DNA of 64,000 nt, from NCBI RefSeq assembly GCF_024323335.1, contig NC_066584.1:419345819-419409818 (forward strand). Reading direction: 5' to 3'. The notes beneath the pieces are model-generated. The model did not search any database. It saw only the letters and a list, made by a program, of their open reading frames with translations, and was not told where the DNA came from. The DNA comes from Lathyrus oleraceus. Lineage: Eukaryota; Streptophyta; Magnoliopsida; Fabales; Fabaceae. The translations under genes were made by a program, and so were the position numbers. This document shows positions 12,029 through 26,728 of the stretch, in pieces; positions within the stretch are counted from its first letter, which is position 1; every line of letters begins with the position of its first letter.

Positions 12029-13417
12029 TGAAGGAGAATTGCGGTCCAAAACGCAGCGGAAATTAAAATTTTCTCCTTTAGAGATCCTTACGAATAGTCA
12101 TGATCAGTGATAGAATATTTACCTCTTGTGACGATTGAAACCTTTGGTGCAGATCTCTTGTGACAATCAAAACCTTTGATGCAGATCCACGGAGCGATCA
12201 CGAACGTTGAACGATGACAACGTCTCTACTCAGTCCACACGAACGGGTTCCTTCAATCTCAGTGCTAGCTGGTACGAGTGAAGGCTTTGAGTGAGAGAGA
12301 GAGAGAGTGAGAAAACGAAAATAATGCAATCGCCATTTAATGCTTCTGCACAAGGGTTCTATTTATAGAACCACTTGTGTGGGCTTCAGCTAAAAAGCCC
12401 ACTTAAGTGTATTTTGGCCCATATCTTATAATATGCCCAAAATCACTTAAGCCCATGGTACCTTACCATATTTCGTATTCTACTCAAGTACACCGTACCT
12501 TACGATGTTCTATAATTCACTTAAGGGCACCGTACCTTACGTTATTCCTTAGTTACTCTATCTCTCATCAATCCGTCCTTTGTGTGTGACCCTGTAGGTT
12601 TTCGTGACGTTGGCAATTATATTAAATCACGCATTTAACATAATAAACAGTGAGCGGTATCTAGCAACACATCACTGCTACCCAAGACACGAAAATGTCA
12701 TGTGATTTGACAAATCCTTCTGTGATAATAATTATGTGTATAATTACCCTTTTGCCCTTATGTCTATATTGAACACAAGGCATAGACCGTGTCATCCTTG
12801 TCCAGTTCAATATTGGGCCCATAGACATTTATCCTGTTATGCAGGATGGGCAAATTCCATCTAGGTCACTCATGTCCCTCAGCATGCTTCGTGGAGTACC
12901 CATCAACTGTCTTTATGGTTATCCAGTTACGGACAACGTTGGATCAGCAATAAAGCACTCGACTCTACATCTAGGGTCCATAGTGGTTTCAGGTCGAAGA
13001 GTGGAATACACTATTATCACCATGAGAATAACTTATGACACTTTGCATAACTTTCTATATAGTATTCTCATAGCGGGTCAATCCGGTATAAATATTACTC
13101 CTAATATTCATACCTATGTTTAAGACTTGATAACTCTTTATCCATGATCCATGAGATGTGATCATCAGTCTACAAACATAATAGTCTTAATGCTTTAATG
13201 TTATCCCACTTCACACTAAAGCTCGACTACGGATACTTTAAGAATAGTGTCCTTATGTTTAATGTGTTCTCATGATTAAGTCACACTTAATACATTAAAC
13301 GGACTATCTATTCCAGGGACTTTATTAATCATCCATAATAAAGAAAATGCCTTTTATTATTAATAAATAATTTGATACAAGTACCAAAAGTATTGGCCTC
13401 TAGGGCTTACACCAACA
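12029..13417 (-). repeat. 3' LTR of inner copia element
   Basis: 1389 bp from TGAAGGAGAATTGCGG to GGGCTTACACCAACA on the plus strand. On the element strand it opens TGTTGGTGTAAGCCC. It contains a short GA-repeat near 12294. Reading frames inside it recur identically in the partner LTR and are not genes. Confidence 0.95.
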
Positions 13418-13432
13418 ATCTCCCACTAGCAC
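13418..13432 (-). other. Polypurine tract of inner copia element
   Basis: The minus strand reads GTGCTAGTGGGAGAT against the LTR start, the CTAGTGGGAGAT-TGTTGG junction typical of copia elements. Confidence 0.85.
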
Positions 13433-14905
13433 TAGAGCCAATCAGGCATACCCCTTATGCCCATTGATCTAGTATGGCCATCATGCTTCTGCTGCGCAAG
13501 AGGCTTTGTCAGTGGGTCAGCTATATTGTCAAGTGTAGGTACTTTACATATTTTCACATCTCCTCTATCTATTATCTCTCGAATGAGATGATAACGCCTG
13601 AGTATGTGTTTGGATCGTCGGTGAGATCTAGGCTCCTTAGCTTGTGCGATAGCACCATTGTTATCATAATAGAGACCAATGGGATCCACAATGCTAGGGA
13701 CTATGCCAAGTTCACTAATGAACTTTTTGATCGAAACAACTCCCTTTTCTGCATTTGAGGCAGCAATATACTCGGCCTCGATTGTAGAATCAGCAACTGT
13801 ATCTTACTTTAAACTTTTCAAGCTCACAGCGCCACCATTTCAGCAAAACACATAACCATTGGAATCATTCATATTAAAGCGTCTTAGCACCTTGTCTATG
13901 TACTCTGACTTAGGCCGAGCATTTCATGATCTATCTCTATAGATTCTGATTCCTAATATATATAGGCTGCTTCACCTAGGTCGTTCGTAGAAAAGCATTT
14001 CCCTATCCAAGACTTTACTTGTTGCAGGGTAGGGATATCGTTTCCAATAAGTAATATGTCATCTACATATAATACCAGGAATACGATCATGCTCCCACTA
14101 ACCTTCTTGTAGACACAAGACCCATCTTCGTTCTTGATGAATCCATATTGTTTTACCGTTTCATCAAAACGAAGATTCCATGAGTAGGTCACAGGCTCAT
14201 CTTGATCCATGAGTAATACATCATCTTGATCCATATATCTCAGGTAGGTGACGTATCCTGCCTGACCTACGCTGGTCTTGTTCTACTTGAGCAGGTTGCT
14301 CTTACACAACTACTTGTGTTTCCTGCTCCAATTCCTCCATAGGTGTGTCGATGCTTTGTGATTCTTGAATTTCTTCAAGCTCTACTTTCCTCCCACTGGT
14401 TCCTTTGGAAATAAAATCATTTTCTAGGAAAACTCCAGTTCGAGCGACAAACACTTTGCCCTCAGAAGGATTGTAGAAGTAATACCCTATTGTTTCTTTA
14501 GGATACCCCACAAATAAGCATTTGTCAGATTTGGGCTCAAGCTTAGTTGAAATTTGTCGTTTCACATAAACCTCGCAACCCCAAATCTTTATGTAAGACA
14601 TATGTGGTTTCTTACCACTCCATATCTCATATGGTGTCTTGTCAACCTTTTTGGATGGAACTTGGTTAAGTGTGTAAGCTGCTGTCAATAATGCATGTCC
14701 CCAAAAGGAGTTTGGAAGATCGGCGTGACTCATCATGGATCGGACCATGTCTAACAGGGTTCGATTTCTTCTCTCAGATACACCATTCCATTGGGGTGTT
14801 CCAGGAGGAGTAAGTTGGGATAGGATCCCACATTCTTTCAGATGGTCATCAAACTCTAGGCTTAAATACTCATCACCTCGATCTGATCGAAGAGTTTTAA
14901 TATTC
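13433..14905 (-). pseudogene. Inner copia pol remnants: integrase end, RT end, RNase H end
   Basis: Three blocks survive in element order. 14302 to about 14900 is the C-terminal half of integrase: LRSDRGDEY, then PQWNGVSERRNRTLL with the last catalytic residue, then GKKPHMSYIKIWGC and the CLFVGYP region. 13953-14234 is the end of RT, with YVDDILLIGND retained. 13433-13689 is the tail of RNase H with YYDNNGAIAQAKEP, the KHI segment and ADPLTKPL. Missing are the integrase HHCC domain and first catalytic aspartate, the whole front of RT including the region around TAFLNG, and the middle of RNase H. Stops lie between blocks (for example near 13945 and 14290). No enzyme can be made from this part. 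Confidence 0.88.
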
Positions 14906-16210
14906 TTACCTAGTTGGTTTTAACTCGTTAGGTTTCACCCTTTTAGTATTAATGTTATTAATAGGCATTTCGAGATCAAGGACATATAGTCCATTACTCA
15001 TTTGTGCAGTAGCATAGAATATATCATTCAAATAAATTGAGCAACAATTGTTCTTTATTATAAATGAAAAACCAAACTTGTCCACACAAGAAATGGAAAT
15101 AATATTCCTGCTAATTGCAGGTACATAATAACAGTTCTCTAACTGAATTATAAAACCACTAGGTAAAGTTAATACATAAGATTCTACGGCTAAAGTAGCA
15201 ACCTTTGCTCCATTGCGAACTCGTAGGTCAACTTCACCTTTTGCCAAATCTCTACTCCTTTTCAGCCCCTGCACATTTGTACAAATGTGAGAACCACATC
15301 CAGTATCTAATACCCATGATGCAGAAGTAGAAAAATTTATTTTAATAACAAAAATACCTGAAGTTGAAGTCTCTACTCCATTCTTCTTATCTTCCAGGTA
15401 CTTTGGGCAGTTTCTCTTCCAGTGTCCGGTCTTACCGCAATGGAAGCAGGTGCCTGTCTTTGCTATGCCTCCACTAGGCTTCAAAGCAGCAACAATGGGT
15501 CTGGGTTTGGCAACTTCCTTGCCTTTCCCTTTATCACCCTGCTTGGTGGGCCGTTTGTTCTGTCTCTTTCCATTTCCGATCATCAGAATGGACTTCCCTT
15601 TAGACTTCAGATTCTGCTCGGCAGTTCTTAACATGGCGAGCAGTTCCGGAAGAGATTTGTCCATATCAATCATATTGAAATTTAGGACAAATTGGCTGAA
15701 ACTATCTGGCAACGATTGCAAGATCAAATCAGTCGCAAGTTCCTTTTCGAGGGGAAAACCCAATCTCTCAAGGTTTTCCACATACCCAATCATCTTGAGT
15801 ACATGGGGACCTACAAGGGCTCCCTCAGCTAACTTGCTTTGAAAAAGGGCTTTTGAAACTTCAAACCTCTCATGCCTTGCTTGCTCTTGATAGAGCATCT
15901 TCAGGTGTTCGATCATATCGAACGCTGACATGTTCTCATGTTGCTTTTGCAATTCTGAGTTCATGGTAGCCAGCATGAGACAAGCAGTTTCATTGGCATC
16001 ATCGACATGCTTCTTATAAGCATCTCTTTCTGCCTTAGGTGCAGAACTGGGAGGTTCCTCTTCAGGAACAGGTGTCTCCAAGACATACAGCTTTTTATCA
16101 TGTTTGAGGACAATCCTCAGGTTTCGGTGCCAATCCAGGAAATTTGTCCCAGACAATTTTTCCTTGTCAAGGATTGATCGCAAGATGTTGTTAAAGGTGT
16201 TTGCTGTCAT
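14906..16210 (-). CDS. Inner copia gag-protease (434 residues)
   Basis: Starts MTANTFNNILRSILDKEKL. Domains in order: a gag region of the UBN2/DUF4219 type with LSGTNFLDWHRNLRIVLKHDK near residue 20; a basic linker; one CCHC zinc knuckle CFHCGKTGHWKRNC around residue 258; then aspartic protease with WVLDTGCGSHIC around residue 300. The frame ends soon after the protease at a deletion junction where integrase should begin, so it is a truncated gag-pol rather than a complete polyprotein. It could in principle still produce gag particles. The start is the first ATG of the frame and lies about 2 kb downstream of the primer site. Confidence 0.88.
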   Translation of the reverse strand: MTANTFNNILRSILDKEKLSGTNFLDWHRNLRIVLKHDKKLYVLETPVPEEEPPSSAPKAERDAYKKHVDDANETACLMLATMNSELQKQHENMSAFDMIEHLKMLYQEQARHERFEVSKALFQSKLAEGALVGPHVLKMIGYVENLERLGFPLEKELATDLILQSLPDSFSQFVLNFNMIDMDKSLPELLAMLRTAEQNLKSKGKSILMIGNGKRQNKRPTKQGDKGKGKEVAKPRPIVAALKPSGGIAKTGTCFHCGKTGHWKRNCPKYLEDKKNGVETSTSGIFVIKINFSTSASWVLDTGCGSHICTNVQGLKRSRDLAKGEVDLRVRNGAKVATLAVESYVLTLPSGFIIQLENCYYVPAISRNIISISCVDKFGFSFIIKNNCCSIYLNDIFYATAQMSNGLYVLDLEMPINNINTKRVKPNELKPTR

Positions 16211-17323
16211 GGTTATCTACATAAGGATTAAGAAAATATAAGTATCATTGACATATTTAATTAGGCCTTTAATCAAATATGCTCCCACTATTTTACTCAA
16301 AACAAATGATCCTCATCATTTGATTCGGAAAATCCCGTTGGAAGATTTTCTAGTGGGTCGAGATCCATATTTCACTTCGTTCTAAGTCCGCGTAGGCGGA
16401 TTACACAAAACTAGATTATTTAGGTAGGAACTCATTCCAATTGTATCTCATACAACTCTCGAATATTTCAGTTGGGTGAATAACTCCTTATTCCAATCCA
16501 TCATATGGATCATTCCCAACTCTTGCTTCTAAACATATATATATAATCTTATTATAATTTGTTTAGTTAAGTTTGACCCATTGTTTTAACAGTTGGATAT
16601 TACAATTATCCCATCGCACCTTACTAATATATAGATCATGCACCTCGCGTAGGCGAAACCTACATTATCCATTACTAGTCTTGATGAGTGTTAAAACTTG
16701 GAAAGCATAAACTTAATATTTAATTTGAGGGAATTACAATTTTATGATCTCACCGACTTATTTATCATATAAATCGTCTCTCACATGCATCAATATACAT
16801 TCACATGCATCAACATACATACAAACAAAATGAAACAGTTATGGCCCCTAGCGCAATTGTTCTCCCAAGCCAATGAGAGAACCTAAGCTAACCTACAACG
16901 ATCTAAGCTTCTCCAAGCAAAATCTTCAAGGTTGTCCTCCTTTAATATTGAATTCTTCTCTAAGCTTCTCCAAGCAAGATCTTCAAGGTTGTCCTCCTTT
17001 GATATTGAAATCTTCTCTTTCTTCATAACATTGTCTTCTTCTCTTTATTCATAATATTACATTCCAGAAGAAACTCGTTTTACATACGAGGGTTTGAGAT
17101 GAGAAAAGAAGTTACATTAAGAGATTATATAAAAGGAGAGGCACGACTCGCAGGTCGTATTTTAAAACCCAAAACAAAATGAAGGAAGACTAAGGCCATA
17201 ACTGATCACAACAAGGCAATAATAACAATCACATTATTATTATTAATTTTTTAATTCCTTTAATTAATTAAAACCAAATTAAATTTCGGCGACCGATCAC
17301 ACTACGCAGAGTTAGCCGGGGGT

Positions 17324-17370
17324 TCCGCTGCCTGGTCAGCGGACGGTGGTTCCGCTGACCGATCAGCGGA
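17324..17370. other. Two adjacent GC-rich hairpins in copia leader
   Basis: TCCGCTG (17324-17330) pairs with CAGCGGA (17337-17343) across a 6-base loop. TCCGCTGA (17351-17358) pairs perfectly with TCAGCGGA (17363-17370) across the 4-base loop CCGA. They are followed by further GGGG/CCCC inverted blocks to 17418. Confidence 0.75.
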
Positions 17371-17525
17371 CGGGGTCAAGGGGCAGCGCCCTTGCGGGGT
17401 TGGAGGGGAGCGCCCCTGTCCAAAATTTTAATGAACAATTCATTTGAAATGGACATTGTTTTGCATGAACACAACCCTTGCGTAGTCACAAAACAGAAAC
17501 CCCAAGAATTCTGACCCTGTGAGTG

Positions 17526-17729
17526 TGACGACCGTCACAAGCATGTTACGACCGTCACAGGTCACAAGCATGTTACGACCGTCACGGGGCCAAAACAGAA
17601 ACGCCTACAATTTTGGATCTGTGAGTGTGACGACCGTCACAAAGCACGTGACGACCGTCACGTCCTTGTTACGACCGTCATGGGTCTGTTACGAACGTCA
17701 CGCGTCTTGTTACGACCGTTACGCATCCA
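17526..17729. repeat. Array of about eight ACGACCGTCAC motifs
   Basis: The core ACGACCGTCAC or a one-base variant recurs about eight times in 200 bp at irregular spacing. Each is usually preceded by G/T and separated by short spacers such as AAGCATGTT. Half-site inversion (GTGACG...CGTCAC) makes many copies imperfect palindromes, for example GTGACGACCGTCAC at about 17524. Confidence 0.85.
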
Positions 17730-18250
17730 AAATAATAGAACTTTGAAATAGTCTACAGACCTGTTCCAAAAACCCTAAATTCACAACTCCTTGACGGCAC
17801 AACCCTTGCACCGTCACCAACCCTAATGTGCCAATTTCAGACCGTCAAACACACATCGATTGTTGATTCAGTATGATTGATCAACAGGTCATTGCTTCAC
17901 CATACTAATGTCGGATTCCGAAGCAAATGACCATTGATCGCTCAAAGGAAAACAACCACTTAGTGTTTGAATGAACGAAACAGAAACAGTATATCACATA
18001 TACCGTACTTTGCATTAGGATTACTTATATCATATATAAGCTGATCGGTCTCAATTGCGTAACCTATGGACGATCGATGTATCGCTGCTTCACCATACTA
18101 ATGTCGGTACCGAAGCATAGTCAACATCAATCATCCAACTCGTACACTCGTGATGCCAAATTTAATTACCCGTTTAATTAATTGATTCATTCTGTCTTTT
18201 AATCATATTAATACAGAAATTAAACAGCTATCCGATTCATGGTTTCGTAA

Positions 18251-18265
18251 GTGGCTCTGATACCA
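18251..18265 (-). other. Primer binding site (tRNA-iMet), inner copia
   Basis: The minus strand reads TGGTATCAGAGCCAC one base inside the 5' LTR. This is complementary to the 3' end of plant initiator methionine tRNA, the usual copia primer. Confidence 0.95.
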
Positions 18266-18266
18266 C

Positions 18267-19658
18267 TGAAGGAGAATTGCGGTCCAAAACGCAGCGGAAA
18301 TTAAAATTTTCTCCTTTAGAGATCCTTACGAATGGTCATGATCAGTGATAGAATATTTACCTCTTGTGACGATTGAAACCTTTGGTGCAGATCTCTTGTG
18401 ACAATCAAAACCTTTGATGCAGATCCACGGAGCGATCACGAACGTTGAACGATGACAACGTCTCTACTCAGTCCACACGAACGGGTTCCTTCAATCTCAG
18501 TGCTAGCTGGTACGAGTGAAGGCTTTGAGTGAGAGAGAGAGAGAGAGTGAGAAAACGAAAATAATGCAACTGCCATTTAATGCTTCTACACAAGGGTTCT
18601 ATTTATAGAACCACTTGTGTGGGCTTCAAGCTAAAAAGCCCACTTAAGTGTATTTTGGCCCATATCTTATAATATGCCCAAAATCACTTAAGCCCATGGT
18701 ACCTTACCATATTTCGTATTCTACTCAAGTACACCGTACCTTACGATGTTCTATAATTCACTTAAGGGCACCGTACCTTACGGTATTCCTTAGTTACTCT
18801 ATCTCTCATCAATCCGTCCTTTGTGTGTGACCCTGTAGGTTTTCGTGACGTTGGCAATTATATTAAATCACACATTTAACATAATAAACAGTGAGCGGTA
18901 TCTAGCAACACATCACTGCTACCCAAGACACGAAAATGTCATGTGATTTGACAAATCCTTCTGTGATAATAATTATGTGTATAATTACCCTTTTGCCCTT
19001 ATGTCTATATTGAACACAAGGCATAGACCGTGTCATCCTTGTCCAGTTCAATATTGGGCCCATAGACATTTATCCTGTTATGCAGGATGGGCAAATTCCA
19101 TCTAGGTCACTCATGTCCCTCAGCATGCTTCGTGGAGTACCCATCAACTGTCTTTATGGTTATCCAGTTACGGACAACGTTGGATCAGCAATAAAGCACT
19201 CGACTCTACATCTAGGGTCCATAGTGGTTTCAGGTCGAAGAGTGGAATACACTATTATCACCATGAGAATAACTTATGACACTTTGCATAACTTTCTATA
19301 TAGTATTCTCATAGCGGGTCAATCCGGTATAAATATTACTCCTAATATTCATACCTATGTTTAAGACTTGATAACTCTTTATCCATGATCCATGAGATGT
19401 GATCATCAATCTACAAACATAATAGTTTTAATGCTTTAATGTTATCCCACTTCACACTAAAGCTCGACTACAGATACTTTAAGAATAGTGTCCTTATGTT
19501 TAATGTGTTCTCATGATTAAGTCACACTTAATACATTAAACGGACTATCTATTCCAGGGACTTTATTAATCAACCATAATAAAGAAAATGCCTTTTATTA
19601 TTAATAAATAATTCGATACAAGTACCAAAAGTATTGGCCTCTAGGGCTTACACCAACA
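18267..19658 (-). repeat. 5' LTR of inner copia element
   Basis: 1392 bp, partner of 12029-13417. It differs from the partner by about a dozen substitutions and two small length changes (GA-repeat and one A). It is followed by the TAGAG duplication at 19659-19663. Confidence 0.95.
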
Positions 19659-19663
19659 TAGAG

Positions 19664-21924
19664 TCCTTTGGTCTAGGTATAGAAGAGAAACAATTCTCAT
19701 CAAATATGGCATCTCTCGATTCTATAATCGTGTTAATAGAAATCGAGTCATTAGGTTCTATAACATAAAACCTATAGGCCTTGGAGTGCTCAGCATATCC
19801 AACAAAAATGCAAGCTACACCCTTTTCACCCAAAGTTTTCCTTTTTGGGTCCGGGAGTCTAACCACGGCCCTACAACCCCAAACACGTAGAAATGTTAAG
19901 TTGGGTCGTTTCTTATACCAAAGTTCATATGGGGTAGTCTTGTTCCTTTTATTAGGAACCCTATTTAACAAATAGCAAGCCGTTAACATAGCTTCTCCCC
20001 AAAACCCTTCACTCAAACCAGAGTAAGATAACATGGCATTCACCATTTCCTTAAGCACTCTATTTTTCCTTTCAGCCACACCATTTTGTTGAGGTGTATA
20101 AGGTTCCGTAGTCTCATGAATGATTCCTACGGATTGGAAAAATACAGGATCATAATATTCACCACCTCTATCTGTACGTAATGTTTTAATAAACATATTC
20201 TGTTGCACTTCAACTTCAGTTTTATAAATTTTGAATTTATCTAAGGATTTGTCCTTAGCGTGCAACAAATAAACATAGCAGAATCTGGATGCATCATCTA
20301 TGAAAGTGACAAAATATTTTTTATGTCCTAATGATGGAGTAGCATGAAAATCACATAAATCACTATGTATCAACTCAAGAATGACAGATTTCCTTGTTAT
20401 ACTTTTAAAAGGTTGCCTAGTGATCTTTGTTAACATGCAAGTTTTACAATTTTCTACATTTTTATCAAAAACAGGAATTAAATCATCTTTAGACATTTCA
20501 TGCATTCTTTTATAATGTACGTGTCCTAGACGAGCATGCCATAACGATGAATTGATAACATTCGAAGAGGACATAAATACAAAACCAGAATCATTAGGAA
20601 CTCCATTCAAATTCATCATAAACATACCATTATTATAATATCCAAATCCTACAAACACACCAGACTTTGATAAAACATATTTATCGGATTCACACACTTG
20701 CTTGTATCCAAGCTTATTTAATACAGGACCAGAAATTAAATTCTTACGTAGTTTAGGAACATACAAAACATCAAACAAAGTAATAGTCTTTCCAGAATTG
20801 AATTCTAGCACCACGTTTCCTTTGCCTTTAACGGGAGCGAAGTGATCATCTCCCATGTAGAGGACAGAACCATCTTCCACTGGAACAAGAGTCTTGAACC
20901 AGAAACGATCCTTGCAAACATGTGTTGTAGCGCCAGAATCAATCCACCACGCGATAGCATCATCCTGCACATAGAATGCTTCAGAATTTAGTGAAACCGA
21001 ATGTTTAATCAAACTATTCAAATCACGAATTGATTTCTGACCTTGGTTTTCGGATTGGTCCTTAGACCCCTTTCCTGAACCACTTGCATTCGTGTTATCA
21101 TGCTTTTTGCCGGAACGACAATCCTTCTTGAAGTGGCCTGTTTTGCCACACTTCCAGCATTCTAGTTTCGGTTTCTTGTTAGCACCGAAACTGCCCTTAT
21201 TGTTCTTGAAAGCACGCTTCTTTCCTTTGTTTTTGTTGTTACCATTCTTACCACCCTCTTCGACTATATTAACCGAGGGTCCAACAATTTCTTTGCCTTT
21301 TCCTTTGTCATCCTCCTGCGCTCTTAGAGATTCTTCTATGCGCAAGTGACTTCCAAGTTGGATCAAAGACAATTCGTCTTTTCCATGCTTCAGATTGTGT
21401 TTGAAATCCTTCCACGAAGGAGGCAACTTGTCTATGATGCTTGAGACAAATATTGTTTCATCCATCTTCAATCTGTGTTATGTGAACTGTCCAAGGATTC
21501 GGAGGAGTTCATTGATTTGTTCCATGACAGACCTCGATTCAACCATTTTGTAATTGTTGAAATCGGTTACTAGGAACTTTTTACTGGATGAGTCCTCTGC
21601 CATGTACTTGGATTCGAGACAATCCCACAATTCCTTTGCAGATTCTATGTTTTGATAAATATCAAATAAGGGATCAGACATACCGTTAAGAATGTGCCCT
21701 CTGCATATGTAGTCGTCGTTCTCCCATTTTGATCTGCGTCTCAGATTTTCAACCGTGTCTTCCTCCAGAAGTTCTGGAATCGGTGTAGACAGGACGTGCA
21801 CGACCTTCAACGTTGTCAACATGAAATGCATCTTCTTCTGCCAACGCCTGAAGTCTTGTCCTTGAAACTTGTCCAATTTTCCGAAGTTTGTAGTCATCTC
21901 CTTGACGGTGCTTCCTCCAACCAT
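19664..21924 (-). pseudogene. Outer copia gag-pol, 5' half: gag, protease, integrase
   Basis: Begins MVGGSTVKEMTTNFGKLDKF at 21924, only 26 bases inside the 5' LTR. Order: UBN2-type gag (FQGQDFRRWQKKMHFML, LWDCLESKYM); zinc knuckle CWKCGKTGHFKKDC at about 21120-21160; protease WWIDSGATTHVC at about 20945; integrase zinc domain WHARLGHVHYKRMH...CKTC at about 20440-20560; and core D, D, E in IHSDLCDF, LRTDRGGEYY and PQQNGVAERKNR (20350 to 20080). The GCR..FVGYAEHSKAYRF region follows before the inner insertion at 19663. One in-frame TAA (21478-21480) interrupts gag between GQFT and HRLKMDE; the frame is otherwise continuous, so a single base change explains it. The reading frame also runs upstream through the LTR, which is not expected to be translated. 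Confidence 0.92.
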
Positions 21925-21950
21925 GATTATCAGAGAATACTTTGTTCGTT

Positions 21951-22474
21951 TGTTAGATAATCGGGTATGATAATCCTGGATAACTTCGAAGAATCGTGTT
22001 CGTACACTTTCCGAACAAAGTATTTCGACCCTATTCTTGCCTGGGTTCACGAAATCTTTGTGGGGATAATTCTTGAAGAACAATTTGTTTTTGGCAAAGA
22101 GAAATGTTCAGGAATGTAGAGAGAAAGTTTGGTTTCGTTATCTCTTATTTTAAATTGAGGCCAAATGACTCCTTATATAGGAGATCAATAACAGAAATCG
22201 AAAAGACGCAACTGTTCAGAAACGGTTACGTCGGTTGGGAAAGGGTTCAACTGTTTAAAAGAAAATTTCGAACGGGGCGCTGCCCCGCAACCCGCCAGGG
22301 GCTTCGCCCCTTGGAACCCCGTTTCAATTATTCGCATTCAATTATACGTTGGCTCGACGAGCGTGCACTCCGCACTACCCCTAACTCGTTTCCAAGCTTT
22401 AACGCATAATTGCATCGCCCTACAGTAAATCACATTACTACTAAAATATATTGATGATACTAAAATCACCAACA
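21951..22474 (-). repeat. 5' LTR of outer copia element
   Basis: 524 bp, partner of 9219-9742 with the same TG...CA ends. On the element strand it is followed by AACGAACAAAGTATTCTC, which lacks the TGG-initiated primer site expected after a 5' LTR. Confidence 0.93.
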
Positions 22475-26386
<3,912 letters not shown>

Positions 26387-26718
26387 CTATGTTCAACATA
26401 CAAATCTCCTTTCACATTCATTGCACTAAAGTATAGAGCAAAATCATCAACAGCATCATCATCTTTCCTAATCAGAAAAAAACCATCTTGAATTTCTAAA
26501 ACTTTTGTCCATACCCTAACACAATCAGCCTTATACCCTAACCTACTCAACAACTTCTCAATGTTATCCATGTTCCAATTTGAAACATGTATCCCATTAA
26601 CTGTCGTATCCGTACCCCCTCTGTATATAATTTCTTCTTCAAAAACCCTGTAAAATTCACCCCCATGGTGGAGTGTAACACTAAAGTGTTGTGAATCTTG
26701 TAAATACACTTTTCCCCA
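26387..26718 (-). other. Single-copy loop of the MULE palindrome
   Basis: 332 bp present once. It codes on the minus strand for most of the N-terminal PB1-like domain of the transposase, so it belongs to the left copy; the right copy lacks it. It would be the loop of any fold-back RNA or DNA. Confidence 0.9.
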
Positions 26719-26728
26719 TACTGGGAAC

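Larger units (their letters stand above)
16211..18250 (-). other. Long 5' leader of inner copia element
   Basis: Non-coding stretch between primer site and gag start. It holds a GC-rich hairpin block (17310-17425) and the ACGACCGTCAC array (17526-17729). A near-duplicate stretch with AAGCTTCTCCAAGCAA occurs at about 16905-16945 and again at 16960-17010. A leader of this size is long for copia and could host packaging or translation signals; none is proven. Confidence 0.7.
12029..19658 (-). mobile_element. Ty1/copia LTR retrotransposon (inner), deleted derivative
   Basis: A 7.63-kb element with LTRs at 12029-13417 and 18267-19658, a tRNA-iMet primer site, a polypurine tract and perfect TAGAG duplications. 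It inserted into the integrase-RT junction of the outer copia element. The internal region of 4.85 kb has an intact gag-protease frame (14906-16210). The front of integrase and most of RT are missing, so it cannot move without help. The LTRs differ at about a dozen of 1390 positions, fewer per base than the outer pair, matching the nesting order. A 2-kb leader separates primer site and gag. The same LTR family supplies the solo LTR at 46229-47594. Confidence 0.95.
9219..22474 (-). mobile_element. Ty1/copia LTR retrotransposon (outer), interrupted
   Basis: Two 524-bp direct repeats with TG...CA ends bound a copia gag-PR-IN-RT-RH order on the minus strand. The polypurine tract adjoins the LTR at 9219-9742, which is therefore the 3' LTR. 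A second copia element (12029-19658) sits between integrase and reverse transcriptase; without it this element is about 5.6 kb. The LTRs differ at roughly a dozen positions (about 98% identical by eye), so insertion was recent but before the inner element. It is dead: one in-frame stop in gag, a one-base slip before RT and a deletion through the YVDD box. The flanks AAGTA and GTGCT are not a target duplication, and no TGG-starting primer site follows the 5' LTR. Confidence 0.93.

Noticed and set aside
12839..13123. 94-residue frame repeated at 19080-19364 and, inverted, at 46514-46765
   Set aside because: Conserved only because all three are LTRs of one family; nothing coding-like beyond that.
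18251..18265. tRNA-Met gene
   Set aside because: Only the 15-base complement of the tRNA 3' end is present, which is a retrotransposon primer site.
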